From positions 310,001-374,000 of the forward strand of contig CAWUFE020000001.1 in the NCBI GenBank assembly GCA_963921345.3: a stretch of 64,000 nucleotides of DNA, in the 5' to 3' direction. A program made the translations under genes and the position numbers. The stretch is from Hoeflea_A sp963921345. Lineage in GTDB: Bacteria; Pseudomonadota; Alphaproteobacteria; Rhizobiales; Rhizobiaceae. Under the pieces are notes generated by a model. The model made no database searches and was not told the DNA's origin. It saw nothing but the letters and a program-made list of their open reading frames with translations. Shown one piece after another: positions 8,427-16,149 of this stretch; positions within the stretch are counted from its first letter, which is position 1, and the number at the start of each line of letters is the position of its first letter.

Positions 8427-9455
8427 ATGACAGATCGTCGAACGGGTCGCTGGTTTTCCGGCGCAATCGCATCACTTGCCTTGACGGCTCTTGCCGCGAC
8501 GGGCCTGCCGGACCGGGCCTCGGCGGAGGAAATCGTCGCCAAGCTCTCGTTCCACTGGAGCCCCACCCACCACAGCGCGACCTACGCGCAGAAATATGCC
8601 GATGCGGTCAACGAGCGGGCCAAGGGCCGGCTGCGCATCGACGTCTTTCCGTCGGGCCAGCTGTTCGGCGTGCGCGAGGTGCTCGGCGCGGTGACGGCGG
8701 GTGCCGTCGAAATGGGCGGCATTCTCGGTGTCGTCAGCTTTCCGCCGATCAACAAGAACTACAACATCGCGGTGCATCCCGGTATGTTCAGCTCCTACGA
8801 GCAGCAGCGGGACTTCTTCCTCAATTCCGAAGCCGGCAAGGCGATCTGGAACGACCTGACCGCCAAGTCCAACACCAAGCTGCTGATGTTCGATCCGGTC
8901 GGCCCGGTCATGACCTTCAGCGCGGCGCGCGAACTCGACAGCGTCGCCTCGATGGAAGGGCTGAAGGCGCGTGCGCTGTTCAAGGGCGAGCGGCCGCGCT
9001 GGAAGGCGCTCGGCGCCAACACCGTGTCGCTGCCGACCGGCGAGGTCTACACCTCGCTGCAGACCGGTATGATCGACACCATCAACAGCCCGCCCGGCAG
9101 CATCAAGGCCTATAGCTGGTGGGAATATCTGAAATACGGCCAGCTGCCGTACCAGTCCTTCGCCGATGCCTATATCATGGCCAACAAGACCTGGTTCGAC
9201 GGCTTGCCGGATGACCTGCAGGCGCTGCTCCTGGAAGTCGGCGCTGAGATCGGCGCGCAATCGACCGCCACCATCATGCAGGCCGGCGAGGAGACGCTGA
9301 CCGAGTTCCGCGAACGCGGCGGCGTCGTCACCGTGCTCGACGGCGAGGCCAAGGCCGAGTTCGACCGGTTGATGGAAGAAAAGGTGCTGCCGGAAATGAC
9401 CGAACTCATCGATACCGACGTGCTGCAGGCGGCCACCGCCTTCACCCAGAACTGA
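8427..9455 (+). CDS. dctP: TRAP transporter substrate-binding protein (DctP family)
   Basis: A 342-residue periplasmic protein with a Sec signal (residues about 10-31, ending DRASAEE). The mature chain has DctP features: SPTHHSATYAQKYADAVNER near residue 45, ASMEGLKARALFKGERPRW near residue 180, with the Arg that usually clamps a carboxylate, and QTGMIDTINSPPGSIKAY near residue 215. It delivers an organic acid to the QM membrane subunits encoded next. I start at ATG 8427, preceded by a GGGAGGT site; the upstream open frame overlaps the LysR gene and has no homology. The ligand is unknown, but carboxylates are the rule. Confidence 0.92.
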   Translation: MTDRRTGRWFSGAIASLALTALAATGLPDRASAEEIVAKLSFHWSPTHHSATYAQKYADAVNERAKGRLRIDVFPSGQLFGVREVLGAVTAGAVEMGGILGVVSFPPINKNYNIAVHPGMFSSYEQQRDFFLNSEAGKAIWNDLTAKSNTKLLMFDPVGPVMTFSAARELDSVASMEGLKARALFKGERPRWKALGANTVSLPTGEVYTSLQTGMIDTINSPPGSIKAYSWWEYLKYGQLPYQSFADAYIMANKTWFDGLPDDLQALLLEVGAEIGAQSTATIMQAGEETLTEFRERGGVVTVLDGEAKAEFDRLMEEKVLPEMTELIDTDVLQAATAFTQN

Positions 9456-9462
9456 TGACTGT

Positions 9463-9503
9463 GATGCCGCTGCCGGTCCTTTGGCCGACGGCGGCATCGT
9501 TTT
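9463..9503 (+). terminator. Hairpin between dctP and dctQ
   Basis: GATGCCGC-type arms at 9463-9478 and 9483-9498 pair over about 16 positions with G-U or mismatched pairs at three, and are followed by a GTTTT run. It sits just after the dctP stop. Such a hairpin would stabilise dctP mRNA or partly terminate transcription, giving more binding protein than permease, as seen in many binding-protein transport operons. This role is inferred. Confidence 0.5.
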
Positions 9504-9521
9504 CACCGGAGACCGCATAAG

Positions 9522-10052
9522 ATGATCGGGACGGCGGCAGCGGTCTTGGGCCGGTTCAACGACCTGGTGGCAAAGTCGGCGTTTGCGCTGAGCACGGCCA
9601 TCGTCTGCCTGATGGTGGCGGCGCTTTTTGCCAGCGCGCTGACCCGCTACCTCACCGGCACCGGCTATGACTGGCTGATCGAACTGCCGCCCATTCTCAT
9701 TCCATGGCTGGTCTTCCCGCTGCTTGGGCCCTTGCTGCGGTCGCAGGCGCATATCAGCGTCGACGTGCTGCCGACGCTGCTGTCATCGCGCCAGGGGCTC
9801 GTCCTGCGGCTTGCCTGCAATTGCATTGCTCTGGCCGCTGCCATCGGCTTCTTCATTGCCGGCACCGAAGCCGTCGAACTGTTCCGCATGCTCGGCCAGG
9901 TGGTCGAACTCGAGGTCGAATTTCCCATCTGGTACATGTATCTGGCCTTTCCCGTCGGCTTCGCCATCCTCGCAAGTTTCGCCTTCGAACTCATTCTGCG
10001 CGACGTTCACGCCCTGACGGCCAGCGCCACGGAAACGGTGCAGACGCCATGA
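9522..10052 (+). CDS. dctQ: TRAP transporter small permease (DctQ)
   Basis: A 176-residue inner-membrane protein with four hydrophobic segments (about residues 20-42, 55-75, 90-115 and 135-160), the standard DctQ layout. It contains the loop EVEFPIWYMYLAFPVGF typical of the family near residue 130. DctQ forms the sodium-coupled transporter with DctM. The stop overlaps the dctM ATG by four bases, so the two are translationally coupled. It lies 66 bp after dctP, with a hairpin between. Confidence 0.88.
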   Translation: MIGTAAAVLGRFNDLVAKSAFALSTAIVCLMVAALFASALTRYLTGTGYDWLIELPPILIPWLVFPLLGPLLRSQAHISVDVLPTLLSSRQGLVLRLACNCIALAAAIGFFIAGTEAVELFRMLGQVVELEVEFPIWYMYLAFPVGFAILASFAFELILRDVHALTASATETVQTP

Positions 10053-11317
10053 ACATCATCGCTATGAGCCTTTCGGTCGTGCTGCTGGCCATGGCGCTGC
10101 CGATCTTCCTGGTGTTCGGCATCGGCGGTGCGGTGTCGGCGATCGGCGCACTGGGTCTGCCGTGGTCGACGCTGATCCAGGTGTCCTTCGGCTCGATGAC
10201 CAAGCACGTGCTGGTCGCCGTGCCGCTGTTCATCTTCGCCGGCATGGTGATGCTGCGCGGCGGCATTGCCACCCGGCTGGTGCACATGACCATCGCCTAT
10301 GTCGGCCACTGGCCGGGCGGTCTCGGCATCGGCATGGTGATCGCCATGGGTTTCTTCGCCGCCTTCTGCGGCTCGATCCTGGCGGCGATCACCGCGGTCG
10401 GCACGATCATGATGCCGAAGATGATCGAGCAGGGCTATCCAAAACCCTTCGTCATCGTGCTCGCGGCTTCCGCCGGCCTGCTGGAGGCGCTGATTCCGCC
10501 CTCCAATGCAGCGATCCTGTTCAGCGCGCTGACCAATGTGCCGGTGTCGAAAACCTTCGCCGCAGGCATCCTGCCTGGCTTCGTGCTGCTGTTCATGCTG
10601 GTGATCCTGGTGGTCTGGCGTTGCCGCAACATCCGCAACCCGGAGCGCGCCAGCGGCCGAGAAAAGCTGATCGCCACCCGCGACGCGCTGCCCGGGCTGA
10701 TCACCCCGATCGTCATTCTCGGCGGTATCTATGCCGGGCTGATGACGCCGTCGGAAACGGCCGCCGTCGCCGGCGTCTGGGCGATCCTCATCGGCTTTTT
10801 CGTCTATCGCGAACTGACCATCCCCGCCCTGATCGAATGCGCCCGCCAGACGGCGGCGGTGACGGCGACGATCTTCGCCATCATCGCCATGGCGACCTTC
10901 CTGTCGGTGGTGCTGACCTATGCCAAGGTGCCGCAGGCGATCATCGACTACTTCACCGTCTTCGGCGACACGCCGCTGATGTTCTGGCTGGCGGTCGCCG
11001 TCATCTGCCTGATTTTGGGCACCTTCATGGAGATCGTGCCGGTGTTCTATCTCACCGTGCCGATCTTCGCCGCCATCTGCCTGACGCTGAGGCTCGACAT
11101 CCTGCATCTCTACGTTGTGTTCGTCGCCTTTGCCGGCATCGGCATGATCACCCCGCCGGTTTGCGTCGGCGTCTACACCTCCGCCGGCGTGCTCGACGAA
11201 AGCGCCGACCAGGCGTTCCGCGAAGTGCCCCTGTTCGTCGCCGTCGGCGTCGTCTACGGCCTGCTGATGATCGCCTTCCCGGTGGCAGCGACCTGGCTGC
11301 CGACGGTCTTGCGGTGA
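10049..11317 (+). CDS. dctM: TRAP transporter large permease (DctM)
   Basis: A 422-residue membrane protein with about 12 hydrophobic segments, the transport subunit of the TRAP system. Family motifs include VPLFIFAGMVMLRGG near residue 55, MGFFAAFCGSILAAITAVGT near residue 95 and AGLLEALIPPSNAAILF near residue 145, with a C-terminal GIGMITPPVCVGVY. The start is the ATG overlapping dctQ; the frame continues upstream inside dctQ without meaning. Length is normal. Together with dctP and dctQ it completes a single import system, presumably for a carboxylate chosen by the LysR-controlled pathway. Confidence 0.92.
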   Translation: MNIIAMSLSVVLLAMALPIFLVFGIGGAVSAIGALGLPWSTLIQVSFGSMTKHVLVAVPLFIFAGMVMLRGGIATRLVHMTIAYVGHWPGGLGIGMVIAMGFFAAFCGSILAAITAVGTIMMPKMIEQGYPKPFVIVLAASAGLLEALIPPSNAAILFSALTNVPVSKTFAAGILPGFVLLFMLVILVVWRCRNIRNPERASGREKLIATRDALPGLITPIVILGGIYAGLMTPSETAAVAGVWAILIGFFVYRELTIPALIECARQTAAVTATIFAIIAMATFLSVVLTYAKVPQAIIDYFTVFGDTPLMFWLAVAVICLILGTFMEIVPVFYLTVPIFAAICLTLRLDILHLYVVFVAFAGIGMITPPVCVGVYTSAGVLDESADQAFREVPLFVAVGVVYGLLMIAFPVAATWLPTVLR

Positions 11318-11327
11318 GGCAGACCGG

Positions 11328-12467
11328 TCAGAGTTCGCTTACCGACAGAGTGATGTAGGTGCTGTCGACCTTGCAGGTGTCGGAACCTTTCTTCGGCTGA
11401 TCTCCATCGATCAGCACATAGGCTCGCCCGTCGACGATGGAGAGGCCTTCCGAGGATGTGGGCAAATTGTCACGAACCTTCTCTGGCCGGATCGGCACGT
11501 CGCCGGAGTTCACTCGATCAGCTTCCAGTTGCGACTTCGGAAACCGCCAGAGCCCGTGCTTCTTGCTGCTGTCATTTGCAGGGCCGCTGATGATCCAGAC
11601 GTGGTCCTTCGCTTCCGCCAGTTCCCGGATGCCGCCGCCTCCGAGATCGATCCGTACGACGGCGTCGAACTCGAATTTCTTCTTGCTGATCTGGCGCAGC
11701 ATGACCGCATGCTCGCCGACGGTTGGGGCGCGCAGACCCACCCAGATGTGTTGCTCGCCATCGTGGTCGAAGCCGACCGCGCCTTCCAGGTTGAAGTCGT
11801 GGATGTCGTTACAGGCTTTCTCGGCGGCCTTCTTGCCGAGTTCCGCGGCGCCATCGGCAGCTTCTTCGGCCGCGTGCATCGCATCGCAGAGCAGCTTCAC
11901 GTTGCCGGTGGCGTTCTTTCGCTTGACGTTGAACAGCCTCTTGCAGGAGATAGTTTCGTCCTTCTTGGCCGACGTCTCGACTTCGGCGGCGAAATCCGCG
12001 GCGCTCAGCCGACCGCGCAAGGTCCGCCGGCGCTTGTGCTTGAGTTCGCACTGCTTGTTCCGGCTGTGCGACCCATAGACGAGGATTTCTCCCGACTTGA
12101 GCGCGACCAGCGCTTCGATGTCGGACAATGTCTCGTCGTCTTTGGCGCGGATCGGGATCTCCCGCCGCATGGTCAATGCGCCGCCGTTGCCCGTGTCGAC
12201 ATCAAACAGGAAAAGCGTATCCCCGACCTCGTTGTCGCCGACCAGCAGGCAGGTCCTGTTGCCGGAATCGGGACATGGGATTGCGAGAGCGGCGGACGCC
12301 TCGCACAGCGGCGAACCGCCCAGGCTCGCCGGTTGTTGCGCGGCAGCGGGTGAGCCGGTCAGCGCAATGCCCAGCAAAGCTGCCGCAAGCCAGCCGCCCG
12401 TCGAATTCGTCGCGATCACGGTTTTCGAGGTACCGGCCCGGGCCCTGCTGTCGTTCGACCAAACCAT
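11328..12467 (-). CDS. Exported DUF3616-like beta-propeller protein
   Basis: A 379-residue protein with a hydrophobic export segment at about residues 25-43 (WLAAALLGIALTG, ending SPAAAQQ). The mature chain has the DUF3616 pattern: SDIEALVALKSGEILVYGSH near residue 115 and NLEGAVGFDHDGEQHIWVGL near residue 225, each followed by blades that suggest a beta-propeller. Cysteines are frequent in the first half. Function is unknown. It is convergent with dctM, ending 10 bp from it, and belongs to no clear operon. The N-terminal 24 residues before the hydrophobic core are long, so the true start may be further in. Confidence 0.6.
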   Translation of the reverse strand: MVWSNDSRARAGTSKTVIATNSTGGWLAAALLGIALTGSPAAAQQPASLGGSPLCEASAALAIPCPDSGNRTCLLVGDNEVGDTLFLFDVDTGNGGALTMRREIPIRAKDDETLSDIEALVALKSGEILVYGSHSRNKQCELKHKRRRTLRGRLSAADFAAEVETSAKKDETISCKRLFNVKRKNATGNVKLLCDAMHAAEEAADGAAELGKKAAEKACNDIHDFNLEGAVGFDHDGEQHIWVGLRAPTVGEHAVMLRQISKKKFEFDAVVRIDLGGGGIRELAEAKDHVWIISGPANDSSKKHGLWRFPKSQLEADRVNSGDVPIRPEKVRDNLPTSSEGLSIVDGRAYVLIDGDQPKKGSDTCKVDSTYITLSVSEL

Positions 12468-12537
12468 CTGCGTCTCCGTCGCTTGACGGAAGAGCTTACA
12501 TCACGAGGAGGCGAAGGTCTGTGGCAAACCTCACGGG

Positions 12538-12894
12538 TCAGCCCGACCACCAGACGGAGTAGCCGTTGGGCGCGAGGATGACCGGGATATGATAGCGGGC
12601 GTCCGGGTCCGGCATTTCAAGCCGGATCACCACCTGGCGCACCGGCTTCAGGCCGGCGGGCGGCAGCGGCATTTGCTCGAAATAGGCGTCGGCGCCGAAG
12701 ACCAGTTCGAAAACGGCGTCCGGACCGGCGATGGCCGTATCGACGGACTCGGAGAGGCGCCCGCCGTCGTCGGTGACCGTGGCGAACACCTCCAGGCGCT
12801 TTTCGGACGGCAGGATGCGGTAGAGGGCGACGGGGACACCGGCGGCATGGGTACCGTCGACGGCGTTCAGCGTGTGCGAGGTCAGCGTCGCCAT
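12538..12894 (-). CDS. Transthyretin-like / hydroxyisourate hydrolase-like protein
   Basis: A 118-residue protein with the HIUase/transthyretin-like fold. The N-terminal LTSHTLNAVDG carries the conserved His7, the middle has VTDDGGRL with the usual Arg, and the end has RYHIPVILAPNGYSVWWSG with the third active-site His. True 5-hydroxyisourate hydrolases normally finish YRGS; here the end is WWSG, so the catalytic tail has changed. It is the last gene of an operon with a ThDP enzyme and an FMN hydroxyacid oxidase, separated by only 5 bp, and no uricase or OHCU decarboxylase is nearby. A role outside urate breakdown is therefore possible. Confidence 0.75.
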   Translation of the reverse strand: MATLTSHTLNAVDGTHAAGVPVALYRILPSEKRLEVFATVTDDGGRLSESVDTAIAGPDAVFELVFGADAYFEQMPLPPAGLKPVRQVVIRLEMPDPDARYHIPVILAPNGYSVWWSG

Positions 12895-12899
12895 GGCCG

Positions 12900-14645
12900 C
12901 TACTCGATCGACGCCTTGTCGCGCTTGTTGGTGGTGGCGAGTACGATGGGGCTGATCACACCCTTGGCCTTGACGTTGACACAGGCCGGCTTGCCGCTGG
13001 CCAGCGCCCGCTGCAGGGCCGGCGCGAGCTGATCGCGGGTTTCGACGAGCTCGCCATGGCCGCCCAAGCCCTCGAACAGTGTGTGGAACGGAATATCGCG
13101 GAAATCCGTGGCGAAGTGGGTGCCGCTTTCGAACAGCCGCTCCTGCTGCTGGGAGATGCAGTCGAGGCCGCCATTGTTGTCGATGACGACGACAATGGGC
13201 GTTTTTTCCTGAAACGCCGCCTCGATGCTCAGGCCGCCGGACAGAAAGGCGCCGTCACCCGAGATCAGCACCACATTGCTGTCAGGGTGGGTGTTCTTGG
13301 CCGACAGGGCAAAGGAGACGCCGACGCCGAGCAGACTGTAGGCGCCCGGATGCAGGATGCCGGCCAGTTGCTGCCCATGCCAGCCGGCCAGGTTGACGGC
13401 GATTTCCGACCAGAAATGGGTATTGCCGCCGTCGAAGACCAGCCAGTCGTCCTTGCCGAGCGCCGCGTTGACGTCGAGCGCCAGCTGCAGCGGGTGGATC
13501 TTGCCGCCGGTCGCCGAGGCCGCGTCGGTGTCGGATTTCAGCTCGGAGAGCGTCTGCTCCACCCAGGCGCCGCGCTTCAGCCGGTTGGCCCTGAACCAGT
13601 CGGCGTCCGCGGACCAGCCGGAGGTCTCGGCGAAATCGGCGAGCGCGTCGAGGAACGCACCGGGATCGCTGAGCAACACGTGATCGGCGGCGCGGTTGTA
13701 CTCGATCTCCTCATGCGAGCCGTTGACGCAGACCAGCGTCGCGGTTTCCGGAAACAGCGGCGGATTGCCGAAATTCATCTGGTTGTCGAGCCGGCCGCCG
13801 ATCATCAGCACCACGTCGGCCTCCTGCAGGGCGTACTTCGACGGCGGATACTGGTGGACGTCTGCGAGCCCCATATAGGCCTCGCATTCCTCGCCCATCA
13901 GCTTCTGGTGATAGGGCACGTTGAAGACCGGGATGCGCAGCGCGTGCGCCACCTGCTCCAGCTTCTTTTCATTACCGGACCACCAGACGCCGTGCCCGCC
14001 CACGAGCACCGGGCGCCTGGCTGCGCCAACCACCTGCCGCAGCAGCGGCTGGAGGTCGCGCGGGTCCGGCCAAGCCCTGGGAGTAGGGCCGGAATTTCGG
14101 ACGAACGGGCGCTCCTCGCGCCCCGCGTCCTCGTCGAAGGACGAAAACATGATGTCGACCGGTATGCTCAGATGCACCGGACCGGGATAACCGCTCAGCG
14201 CCATCTTCCAGGCGCGGTCGACGAATTCGCCAATGCGGGTTCCGTCGGTGACGCTCACCGAATATTTGGTCAGCGGCGCGGCGATGGCGACGTCGTCGAT
14301 TTCCTTGAAGCCGCCTGAGCCTTGGCGCTTGAGCGTGCTCGAACCGGTGACGAAGATGACCGGTGAACGCTCGCCCCAGGCCTCCATCATCGCCGGCACC
14401 GCGTTGGCGAAGCCTTCCGGCCCGACCAGGCAGACGGCCGGCTTGCGGGTGATGCGGGCGTGACCGTCGGCAAGGTGGCCGGCGATCTGCTCATGCGGGC
14501 AGTTGATCACCGGGATCTGGCATTCCATGAAGCCTTCCAGCGCCGGGTTGCAGAAGCCGCCGGCCAGCGTGAAGACGTGCTCGACGCCTTTTTCATGCAG
14601 GGCCCGGGCCAGAAGATTGCCGCCACGGATGCGTCGTTTGCTCAT
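12900..14645 (-). CDS. Thiamine-diphosphate-dependent enzyme (acetolactate synthase / benzoylformate decarboxylase-like)
   Basis: A 581-residue cytoplasmic enzyme with the three ThDP domains. The N-terminal PYR domain has the activating Glu in NCPHEQIAGHLADGHAR near residue 52. The central domain has VLVGGHGVWWSG near residue 218. The C-terminal PP domain has the ThDP/Mg motif starting GDGAFLSGG near residue 462 and ending in DNNGG. The presence of Glu argues against glyoxylate carboligase, which has Val there. Upstream is an FMN hydroxyacid oxidase with a 4-bp overlap, giving a 2-hydroxyacid to 2-oxoacid to decarboxylation or ligation route like the mandelate pathway. The exact substrate is not readable. 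Confidence 0.82.
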   Translation of the reverse strand: MSKRRIRGGNLLARALHEKGVEHVFTLAGGFCNPALEGFMECQIPVINCPHEQIAGHLADGHARITRKPAVCLVGPEGFANAVPAMMEAWGERSPVIFVTGSSTLKRQGSGGFKEIDDVAIAAPLTKYSVSVTDGTRIGEFVDRAWKMALSGYPGPVHLSIPVDIMFSSFDEDAGREERPFVRNSGPTPRAWPDPRDLQPLLRQVVGAARRPVLVGGHGVWWSGNEKKLEQVAHALRIPVFNVPYHQKLMGEECEAYMGLADVHQYPPSKYALQEADVVLMIGGRLDNQMNFGNPPLFPETATLVCVNGSHEEIEYNRAADHVLLSDPGAFLDALADFAETSGWSADADWFRANRLKRGAWVEQTLSELKSDTDAASATGGKIHPLQLALDVNAALGKDDWLVFDGGNTHFWSEIAVNLAGWHGQQLAGILHPGAYSLLGVGVSFALSAKNTHPDSNVVLISGDGAFLSGGLSIEAAFQEKTPIVVVIDNNGGLDCISQQQERLFESGTHFATDFRDIPFHTLFEGLGGHGELVETRDQLAPALQRALASGKPACVNVKAKGVISPIVLATTNKRDKASIE

Positions 14646-15763
14646 CGGTTGTCCGCTTTCTTGAGGGGAACGAGGACCTCCGGTTCGAGGTCCGTCTGTG
14701 CCGGTTCGTCCGCCGGATCGGCAAGAACGGTACCGTCGATATCGGCGATCGCGCGCCGGCCGATCTGCGCCATCGCAACGCCGATGTCGTCGGCGATGCA
14801 GTCGATCAGCCGCGCCAGGCCGGGGGCGCCGGCAGCGCCGATCGCATAGAGGATCGGCCGGCCGAGCATGACGAAATCGGCGCCCAGCGCCAGCGCCTTG
14901 ACGATGTCCTCTCCGCTGCGCAGCCCGCTGTCGAAGAGCAGCGGGAAATCCGGTCCGACGGCGGTGCGGATCTGCGGCAGCGCCTGGATGGCCGGCGGGG
15001 CGCTGTCGAGCTGGCGGCCGCCATGGTTGGAAACGTAGACCGCATCGGCGCCGGCATCGCGGATGCGCACGGCATCGTCCGCCGCCATGACACCCTTGAC
15101 CACCAGCCGCCCGGTCCAGCGGGCACGCAAAAGGTCGAGAAACGTCCAGTCGATGCCGCCGCGGCTTTCGCCGCGCTCGAATTCACGGCCGGCGGTCTCG
15201 AAATTCATCGGCATGGGCGGGCCGGCAAACAGCGTCGACAGCGACCAGTGCGGATGCAGGGCAAAATCGAGGACCTGTCTGGGTCCCATGCGAAACGGCA
15301 CCTTGAAGCCGTTCTTCAGATCGCGGATCCGGCGCGAGATCTGCGGCGTGTCGACCGTCAGCACCAGCACCCGGTATCCGGCCGCGGCGGCGCGATCGAC
15401 GAGGTTGAAGGCGGCTTCGCGGCTCTGACCGACATAGAGCTGGAACCAGGCGCGCTCGCCCGCCAGCGCCGCCATGTCCTCCAGCGAGGTCGAGGCGGCC
15501 GAGGAGGCGCAAAGCGGAATGCCGCGCTGCTGGACTTCGGCCGCCAGCGCCGCATCGGCGCCCGGCCACACCAGGTTGCACATGCCCATCGGGGCGATGC
15601 CGAAGGGCAGCCCGAAGGTCTCGCCGAGAAGATCGGTCTCGAGCCGACGGCCCTCGACATTCTCCAGCACCCGCGGCTGCAGCTTGATCTGGTCGAGCGC
15701 CGACGTATTCAGTCCGGCGGCGATTTCATCGCCGGTCGACCCGTCGACGAAATCGAACATCAT
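14642..15763 (-). CDS. FMN-dependent alpha-hydroxy-acid oxidase/dehydrogenase (LldD family)
   Basis: A TIM-barrel FMN enzyme oxidising a 2-hydroxyacid to a 2-oxoacid. Motifs: FGIAPMGMCNLVWPG near residue 54, WFQLYVGQ near residue 105, VKGVMAADDAVR near residue 225, the catalytic His in YVSNHGGRQLD near residue 245, and GADFVMLGRPILY near residue 296. From the first ATG the protein has 373 residues, but coding similarity continues upstream: the same frame reads ADARRLARRRLPR just before MMFDFVDG, as in full-length relatives. No in-frame ATG, GTG or TTG is found back to the TGA at about 15878-15880, so the true start is unclear. The stop overlaps the next gene by 4 bp. Confidence 0.82.
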   Translation of the reverse strand: MMFDFVDGSTGDEIAAGLNTSALDQIKLQPRVLENVEGRRLETDLLGETFGLPFGIAPMGMCNLVWPGADAALAAEVQQRGIPLCASSAASTSLEDMAALAGERAWFQLYVGQSREAAFNLVDRAAAAGYRVLVLTVDTPQISRRIRDLKNGFKVPFRMGPRQVLDFALHPHWSLSTLFAGPPMPMNFETAGREFERGESRGGIDWTFLDLLRARWTGRLVVKGVMAADDAVRIRDAGADAVYVSNHGGRQLDSAPPAIQALPQIRTAVGPDFPLLFDSGLRSGEDIVKALALGADFVMLGRPILYAIGAAGAPGLARLIDCIADDIGVAMAQIGRRAIADIDGTVLADPADEPAQTDLEPEVLVPLKKADNR

Positions 15764-16149
15764 GCGCGGCAGGCGGCGGCGCGCCAGACGCCGCGCATCG
15801 GCGGACCCGAAGATCCGTACGGCCGGCCACCGATGAAGAAATCCACCGCTCGAAATCGCCCTGCTCCACTGCCGAAATCACATACCGGGAGCGTTGCGGC
15901 TCCCGTTCTCGCGGTCAGCTAAGCGCAAAGCAATTGATAGCACAATTCGATTTATTTGCCGGATTTATCCAGTTTTTCTATGTTTTTGGAACGTTTGCCG
16001 GGCGGCCAGATCCGTCGGGTAAAATTGGGAGGTTTCTCCAAGGAAATGGCCCGCCGCCGCGTCTCATATCAGACACCACCCGGGTCGGGCGTGCTTATGT
16101 GCCGCCACCCGGGTATTGTGGTGACGATGCGGATGATGGGAGTGCGATC
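15764..16149. other. Intergenic region between the divergent oxidase operon and TPR-parvulin gene
   Basis: These 386 bases hold the promoters of two divergent units. The left 100 bases look like coding sequence for the N-terminus of the hydroxyacid oxidase without a standard start codon. A hairpin with 7-bp arms CGGGAGC and GCTCCCG lies at 15886-15905. The segment from 15920 to 15990 is AT-rich and is the likely promoter of the gene at 16150, whose ribosome site (GATGGGAG) ends about 8 bases before its ATG. Confidence 0.5.

Noticed and set aside
10007..11107. Long minus-strand open frame opposite dctM, rich in Gln, Asp and Arg
   Set aside because: Low-complexity composition and complete overlap with a well-supported permease gene.
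12900..14645. Glyoxylate carboligase (gcl) assignment for the ThDP enzyme
   Set aside because: The activating Glu is present in PHEQIAGH, whereas glyoxylate carboligase has Val at this site; a urate/glyoxylate pathway is therefore not supported by this gene alone.
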